Translations under genes and position numbers: made by a program
Shown: in pieces, positions 60,791 through 64,000 of the stretch
Numbering within the stretch: position 1 is the first letter of the stretch
How the letters are laid out: each line of letters begins with the position of its first letter
The notes under the pieces: generated by a model
Seen by the model: the letters and a program-made list of their open reading frames with translations, nothing else
The model's database searches: none
What the model was told of the DNA's origin: nothing
Origin: Steroidobacteraceae bacterium
GTDB taxonomy: Bacteria > Pseudomonadota > Gammaproteobacteria > Steroidobacterales > Steroidobacteraceae
Assembly (NCBI GenBank): GCA_041395505.1
Contig: JAWLAG010000001.1
Span: 2,655,559-2,719,558 of the forward strand
Direction of reading: 5' to 3'
DNA: 64,000 nt

Positions 60791-62035
60791 CTACTTTGGC
60801 ACTTCGAAGACTAGAACAGTTACTAGCGTTTCGCGATTTGCGTCGTCGTTGCTGCGCAGAACATACCGGAACGCACTTTCATGCGGCCATTCGATGGCGC
60901 GCTTGAAACTGGCGTGAGCCTTGACCGCTGCATCAATACCGGCAAGTACGGTGGTCGTATCGGTTCCGCGGTTGAAAATGAGAATTGCAGTCTTACCGTC
61001 GCGCCACGTCGCGTAGCCCAGGAGCTGATTAACGGCCTCTCCGAATGCCTTTGGTCCCTTCCAGAACTTGCACTCCGCAATAAATACATTGCGGTTACCT
61101 TCTCGCAGCAAGATATCCGTCTTGCCGCTCATGTTAAAGGTCTCACCGGTAGCCTTACCCTCAAACTGCCCATTTAGTTGGACCAGAAAATGTTGGCGCA
61201 AGGCTTCTTCATCCATTGCCTTGAAAGCATCCGGGCTGCGCTCCATCACGAGCGCCATGTCCTGCATGATCTTTAGAGCCTGCTCATACTGCTCCATCGC
61301 CCACGTGGGTTCTGGTTCGAACTTCGTAGTGGTGGCCCGCGGAAGTGAGGGGGCGGCCTTCTTGCGTGCAGTTGGAATGGCGTAGGTCTGCGGCGCACCA
61401 TCGCGTCGTCTTACAGGAATGCCAAGGGCATCGGCCCGCCGAGACTGGTCGAGCAAGCGCTTGCGGCGACCGTCAATGGCTTGCTGGGCTATACCTGCAA
61501 GCGTCGAATTGTGAGCGTCGATCATGGGCCTCTGCCAGCCGATGTGTTGCTCGATAGTACGCAGGTCCTGGTCAACGAGAGGGCGGACCTCTCGCGGAGC
61601 GTCCGCTGGCATTTCATAGCGGAGAACGAGCTCGCTGCCTTCAATTGCGGCCCGCGGAGGGTTCGAACTGTACGTGTTTGCGCTCGAATAGAAGAGCTCG
61701 GCCTCGCCCTCGAATGGAATATGTACTTCCGTCCGCTCACCGGCAACCAAAGCCGGTCGGCTCTTGTCGTCAATCCACCGCATTGAATCGTAGCGAACAT
61801 CGACCCGAACCTCCTTGGTGTCGGCATACCAGTTGTCCTTGTGGAGGGTGAGCGGCTCAATCTTGTACTTCTCGGCAAAGTAGGTAACTAGGTCGGCGAC
61901 CGGAGTGCTCAGCAATCGATTTCCATCTAGACGCTCAATCTCTTCACGCATTGCTTGCTGCGTGTTTCGAATCGACTGTCCGAGGTCATGCGTGACAAAG
62001 AGAAGGCCTTTGCTCTTGTCGATGCTGCCAAACAT
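60791..62035 (-). CDS. Predicted PD-(D/E)XK nuclease-like protein in an integron cassette
   Basis: A 414-residue protein of unknown specific family. Residues 1-230 are a mixed, partly helical domain (KSKGLLFVTHDLGQSIRNTQQAM, then an Asn/Asp-rich part), with a charged linker near 205-240. Residues about 265-410 carry a PD-(D/E)XK pattern: E277 in the DEEALRQHFLVQLNG helix, D307 (SGKTDILLRE), E321-C-K323 (VFIAECKFWKG) and Q337 (AVNQLLGYATW). The catalytic fold suggests a nucleic-acid-cleaving enzyme and a restriction or phage-defence role. The start at 62035 has AGGAGTAG upstream; a start 15 codons earlier is less likely. The gene ends 86 bases before attC 1. Confidence 0.8.
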   Translation of the reverse strand: MFGSIDKSKGLLFVTHDLGQSIRNTQQAMREEIERLDGNRLLSTPVADLVTYFAEKYKIEPLTLHKDNWYADTKEVRVDVRYDSMRWIDDKSRPALVAGERTEVHIPFEGEAELFYSSANTYSSNPPRAAIEGSELVLRYEMPADAPREVRPLVDQDLRTIEQHIGWQRPMIDAHNSTLAGIAQQAIDGRRKRLLDQSRRADALGIPVRRRDGAPQTYAIPTARKKAAPSLPRATTTKFEPEPTWAMEQYEQALKIMQDMALVMERSPDAFKAMDEEALRQHFLVQLNGQFEGKATGETFNMSGKTDILLREGNRNVFIAECKFWKGPKAFGEAVNQLLGYATWRDGKTAILIFNRGTDTTTVLAGIDAAVKAHASFKRAIEWPHESAFRYVLRSNDDANRETLVTVLVFEVPK

Positions 62036-62128
62036 GTCTACTCCTGAAGCAGCCGTTCTGTCAGTTTCTCGCCCTCGCATAAGTCACGAGGTGAGACTGC
62101 AGACGGCAAATAGTTCCCCTGAAGTGCC

Positions 62129-62255
62129 ACCTAACGCCCGCGTTCAGCAGAGGGCGGATGGGACAACCTTCTCGAAGGCACTTTGTCTTTCAGGCTCACC
62201 TACACCCCGTTAAACGAAACTGCCACCGCCCTTCTGCTGCAACGCGTAGTTAGCC
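62129..62255 (-). repeat. attC site 2
   Basis: 127-base site from ACCTAAC (62129-62135) to GTTAGCC (62249-62255). On the minus strand R' is GTTAGGT, an exact GTTRRRY core. Arms CAGCAGAGGGCGG and CCGCCCTTCTGCTG pair, with the extra base in the high-coordinate arm (GTTGCAGC versus GTTCAGC). The stop of the preceding gene is inside the R'' core. Confidence 0.88.
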
Positions 62256-62735
62256 GTCATGACGGCGAAAGCTTTCAATGGCAATGATTGTCTGTTCGTC
62301 TTCCCACGTCGGATCGTCAAGCTCCACCTTTACTGGGTGACCATCGACACTGTCGTACTCTAGCGTAAAGAAGGCAGCTGGCGATGCGCGAATTGCCTTT
62401 TCGATCCAGTCGAAGAGCTGAGGAATGTCAGTGCGCAGATGTGTCTCGATCGTTACTCTGTCTCCCTTCGCGTATTTACGCGTCGAGCGGCCGATATAAA
62501 CTAGGCGAATCGGTCTGCCGGGCCTTACTGTGACGAGAAGCGGCCCGTTGTAAGCAGGGCTAAGGCAAAAACAGCCGTCCGAAATTACAAAGCTATAACT
62601 GACGGGCCCGCGTTGAGCCCACAAAGAACGCGCAGAGTTTAGCTGCGCCAGAAGTTGCTCGGTGGTAGCGCCACATGCGCTTGCGGAAAAGATAAGCGCG
62701 GCGAGCAGGGGGCCGATCCTTATGACGGCTAACAA
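62250..62735 (-). CDS. Cassette-borne DUF6174-like lipoprotein
   Basis: A 161-residue protein with a signal peptide of lipoprotein type (LLAALIFSASAC, C21) and a mature part with YSFVISDGCFCLSPAYNGPLLVTVRPG, a pattern of the DUF6174 family; Glu/Asp-rich C-terminus. No enzymatic motif. The only plausible start is TTG at 62735, whose third base is the G of the attC 3 R' core, so the cassette's first bases begin the coding sequence. The TAA stop lies in the attC 2 core. Function unknown. Confidence 0.65.
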   Translation of the reverse strand: MLAVIRIGPLLAALIFSASACGATTEQLLAQLNSARSLWAQRGPVSYSFVISDGCFCLSPAYNGPLLVTVRPGRPIRLVYIGRSTRKYAKGDRVTIETHLRTDIPQLFDWIEKAIRASPAAFFTLEYDSVDGHPVKVELDDPTWEDEQTIIAIESFRRHDG

Positions 62736-62817
62736 CCAAGCTCAGCGGCCTGGCGCGCGGTTTGCGAATGCAAACCGCGTGACAATGCGACAGGTCCGTT
62801 GCAGCGCCATGTTAGGC
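62727..62817 (-). repeat. attC site 3
   Basis: 91-base site from GGCTAAC (62727-62733) to GTTAGGC (62811-62817). Inner arms: GCTCAGCGG and CCGTTGCAGC, the high-coordinate arm again one base longer; the central part holds a strong hairpin (CGCGGTTTGCG / CGCAAACCGCG, around 62757-62779). R' on the minus strand is GTTAGCC, one base off GTTRRRY. Confidence 0.82.
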
Positions 62818-63321
62818 GGCACTCCGATCTACTCCCAGTTCAGCGTCAGGCAGATTTAGAAAGAGTGCTACGACACCTAAGGCAAGGAGGAAAAACGTGG
62901 CGCCCTCGAAAGCGACCTGCCCAGTATCCGTTTGCCACATAAACAGAACCGTCGCACCAATAACTATGAACCCTCCGAACAACATCAAAATCGAGAAGCC
63001 ACAAGCAATAAGTCCCCATCGCTTCGCTGCCTGAAACTCTTCCGAAGACGCATTACGTCTCCACCAGAGTTGCCAAACACCAATCGCACCAGTTACGCCG
63101 GTTGCGAGCTTTAACAAGAAGATCCAGCAGACGCCGATCCAGATGAGTGGCGCTGCATTTACCGCAAAGATGCGAGGGACCGATGCTGGAACGCCCTCCA
63201 TGGAAAGAACTCCGGCGACGGTGTTGTAAGTAGTCGACAGACCCGCCAGATTACCGACACCACCAACCAGCCCTTGAAGGGCCACGAAGAAGACAAGGGC
63301 AATCTTGATGTATCGGGTCAT
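62812..63321 (-). CDS. Cassette-borne DUF2165-like integral membrane protein
   Basis: A 169-residue membrane protein with four hydrophobic helices (about 4-24, 52-82, 105-130 and 140-158) and the DUF2165-like opening TRYIKIALVFFVALQGLVGGVGNLA. ATG at 63321 is used; a longer in-frame extension would cross attC 4. The TAA stop lies in attC 3 R''. Small membrane proteins are common in sedentary integron cassettes; function unknown. Confidence 0.75.
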   Translation of the reverse strand: MTRYIKIALVFFVALQGLVGGVGNLAGLSTTYNTVAGVLSMEGVPASVPRIFAVNAAPLIWIGVCWIFLLKLATGVTGAIGVWQLWWRRNASSEEFQAAKRWGLIACGFSILMLFGGFIVIGATVLFMWQTDTGQVAFEGATFFLLALGVVALFLNLPDAELGVDRSAA

Positions 63322-63380
63322 TCCACTCACTGCCGCTCGTTTGGAGACATGCACAGTCGCCGCGGTAAGGTTCCAGTGCC

Positions 63381-63515
63381 GCCTAACGGCCCACATCAGC
63401 GCCCGCACGCTGACCTGTCGGCACGCGGGCGCGTGGAGCTGATCGAGGCACCAGGCTCGGTCGCCCGCGGCCGAGCAATTTATCGTTCACGGCGCGCTGC
63501 ATGTTCTTGTTAGGC
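63381..63515 (-). repeat. attC site 4
   Basis: 135-base site from GCCTAAC (63381-63387) to GTTAGGC (63509-63515). Arms ACATCAGCGC and GCGCTGCATGT pair with one extra base in the high-coordinate arm. It shares TTTATCGTTCACGGC with attC 1. The stop codon of the next gene is inside its R''. Confidence 0.88.
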
Positions 63516-63980
63516 GACTCGCTTAAGGACACGCTGTAGCCTCCTTACGTGCCTCTGTATGACCGGCCAATTCCAGCTGTCGGGCGAATCGTACTCCGGA
63601 ATCGTGTTTGCCCACTTGGAGGCACGCGCCTCGGAGTTGGCGACGATTCTAGAGCGGTTGCGCGCGTCGGCCAGATAGAGCTGAACACAAATAAGCCCCC
63701 ACCCGTTCCATGTATATCGAAGCTTATGACCTGGCACGGCTCCGGGCGCCAGATTTACCGTCTCACGGACCAACCGACCACCCATGTCCGAATAGTGCAA
63801 AAAGAGGTACACCAGACTCCCTGGGAGCCTGGCGCAGCTCTTGCAGTACGAGACTAAGCTCTCCACCGAAGTGAACTCACGCGGCTCGGCATCGAAATCC
63901 GAGTATGCCTCCACGACGCGTACTCCAGGCTTCGCGAATATGGCTTCCGCGATAGGCGTGACCGCCTCTGGAGATAGCAT
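63510..63980 (-). CDS. Cassette-borne hypothetical protein
   Basis: A 156-residue protein without a recognised family. It has alternating strands and helices (EAIFAKPGVRVVEAY, REFTSVESLVSYCKSC, GHKLRYTWNGWGLICVQLYL) and a basic C-terminus (QRHVRRLQRVLKRVA). No signal peptide or membrane segment. The start is ATG 63980, with a TTG five codons earlier as alternative. Its TAA stop lies in attC 4. The 5' end of this cassette is outside the window. Confidence 0.7.
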   Translation of the reverse strand: MLSPEAVTPIAEAIFAKPGVRVVEAYSDFDAEPREFTSVESLVSYCKSCARLPGSLVYLFLHYSDMGGRLVRETVNLAPGAVPGHKLRYTWNGWGLICVQLYLADARNRSRIVANSEARASKWANTIPEYDSPDSWNWPVIQRHVRRLQRVLKRVA

Positions 63981-64000
63981 CGCTGTCGTTTCCAAGATTG

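Larger units (their letters stand above)
60620..64000 (-). mobile_element. Integron gene-cassette array, four cassettes, minus orientation
   Basis: Four attC sites alternate with four minus-strand genes, each stop codon just before or inside the R'' core of its attC (the nuclease stop is 86 bases before). The array runs out of the window at 64000. No intI or attI lies inside the window; the orientation places them at higher coordinates. The region is visibly less GC-rich than the catabolic part. Confidence 0.85.

Noticed and set aside
1..64000. CRISPR arrays, rRNA or tRNA genes
   Set aside because: No regularly spaced identical repeats and no tRNA- or rRNA-like segments were seen; the only repeats of note are the attC sites.

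Overview
The window looks like chromosomal DNA of a GC-rich gammaproteobacterium, most likely of the Steroidobacter/Nevskiales/Xanthomonadales type. That placement is inferred from gene style: TonB-dependent receptors with a typical 'EEVVVTAQKR' box, a bacterial-type paa operon and the integron core sites. No rRNA or tRNA marker is present. Almost the whole window is a catabolic region for aromatic amino acids, arylacetates and arylethylamines, followed on the right by a mobile region that ends in an integron gene-cassette array.

Layout. 1-9.9 kb holds mixed genes: an N2227-like methyltransferase, NhaA, a small lipoprotein, a PLP lyase and a quinone reductase, then a BNR-repeat protein / MoaD-ThiS / ThiF-rhodanese trio, a secreted HutX-like protein and a PPOX-family protein. 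9.9-24.3 kb holds the phenylacetate block: a fused indolepyruvate:ferredoxin oxidoreductase with a divergent Lrp regulator, then the paaABCDEGIJZ operon on the minus strand with divergent paaX. 24.3-32.6 kb is a plus-strand run of an AraC-controlled aminotransferase, an MFS transporter, a TonB receptor and a very unusual amidohydrolase-sulfatase fusion. 32.6-38.1 kb is a minus-strand operon of a TonB receptor, an SDR, a class III PLP enzyme and an APH-type kinase; the last two look like a kinase/phospho-lyase pair for a hydroxylated amine.

38.2-56.6 kb is a superoperonic cluster for arylethylamines such as tyramine, dopamine or phenylethylamine. It contains a tightly overlapping hpa-type ring-cleavage operon (hpaF, hpaR, hpaE, ligA-like, ligB-like, thioesterase, PhyH dioxygenase, P450) and a divergent dapA-like/hpaG-like/mauE/mauD operon. 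These are followed by two monoheme cytochromes and both subunits of a TTQ aromatic amine dehydrogenase, phenylacetate-CoA ligase, a FeaR-like regulator, a phenylacetaldehyde-type dehydrogenase, an MBL protein, an FAD monooxygenase and a DUF2783 protein. The inferred flow is: amine to aldehyde in the periplasm (amine dehydrogenase), aldehyde to arylacetate (ALDH), then either meta-cleavage of the dihydroxylated acid or CoA activation into the paa pathway. Three routes converge on phenylacetyl-CoA.

56.7-64 kb is visibly less GC-rich and holds small genes, a gene-poor stretch, a YeiH-type exporter, a truncated IS3-family transposase and an integron cassette array. Four attC sites (60620-60705, 62129-62255, 62727-62817, 63381-63515) each directly follow one minus-strand gene. 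Orientation signals place the integrase, if present, beyond base 64000. The cassette proteins are a predicted PD-(D/E)XK nuclease (the best candidate here for an undescribed defence-type system), a DUF6174-like lipoprotein, a DUF2165-like membrane protein and an unknown protein.
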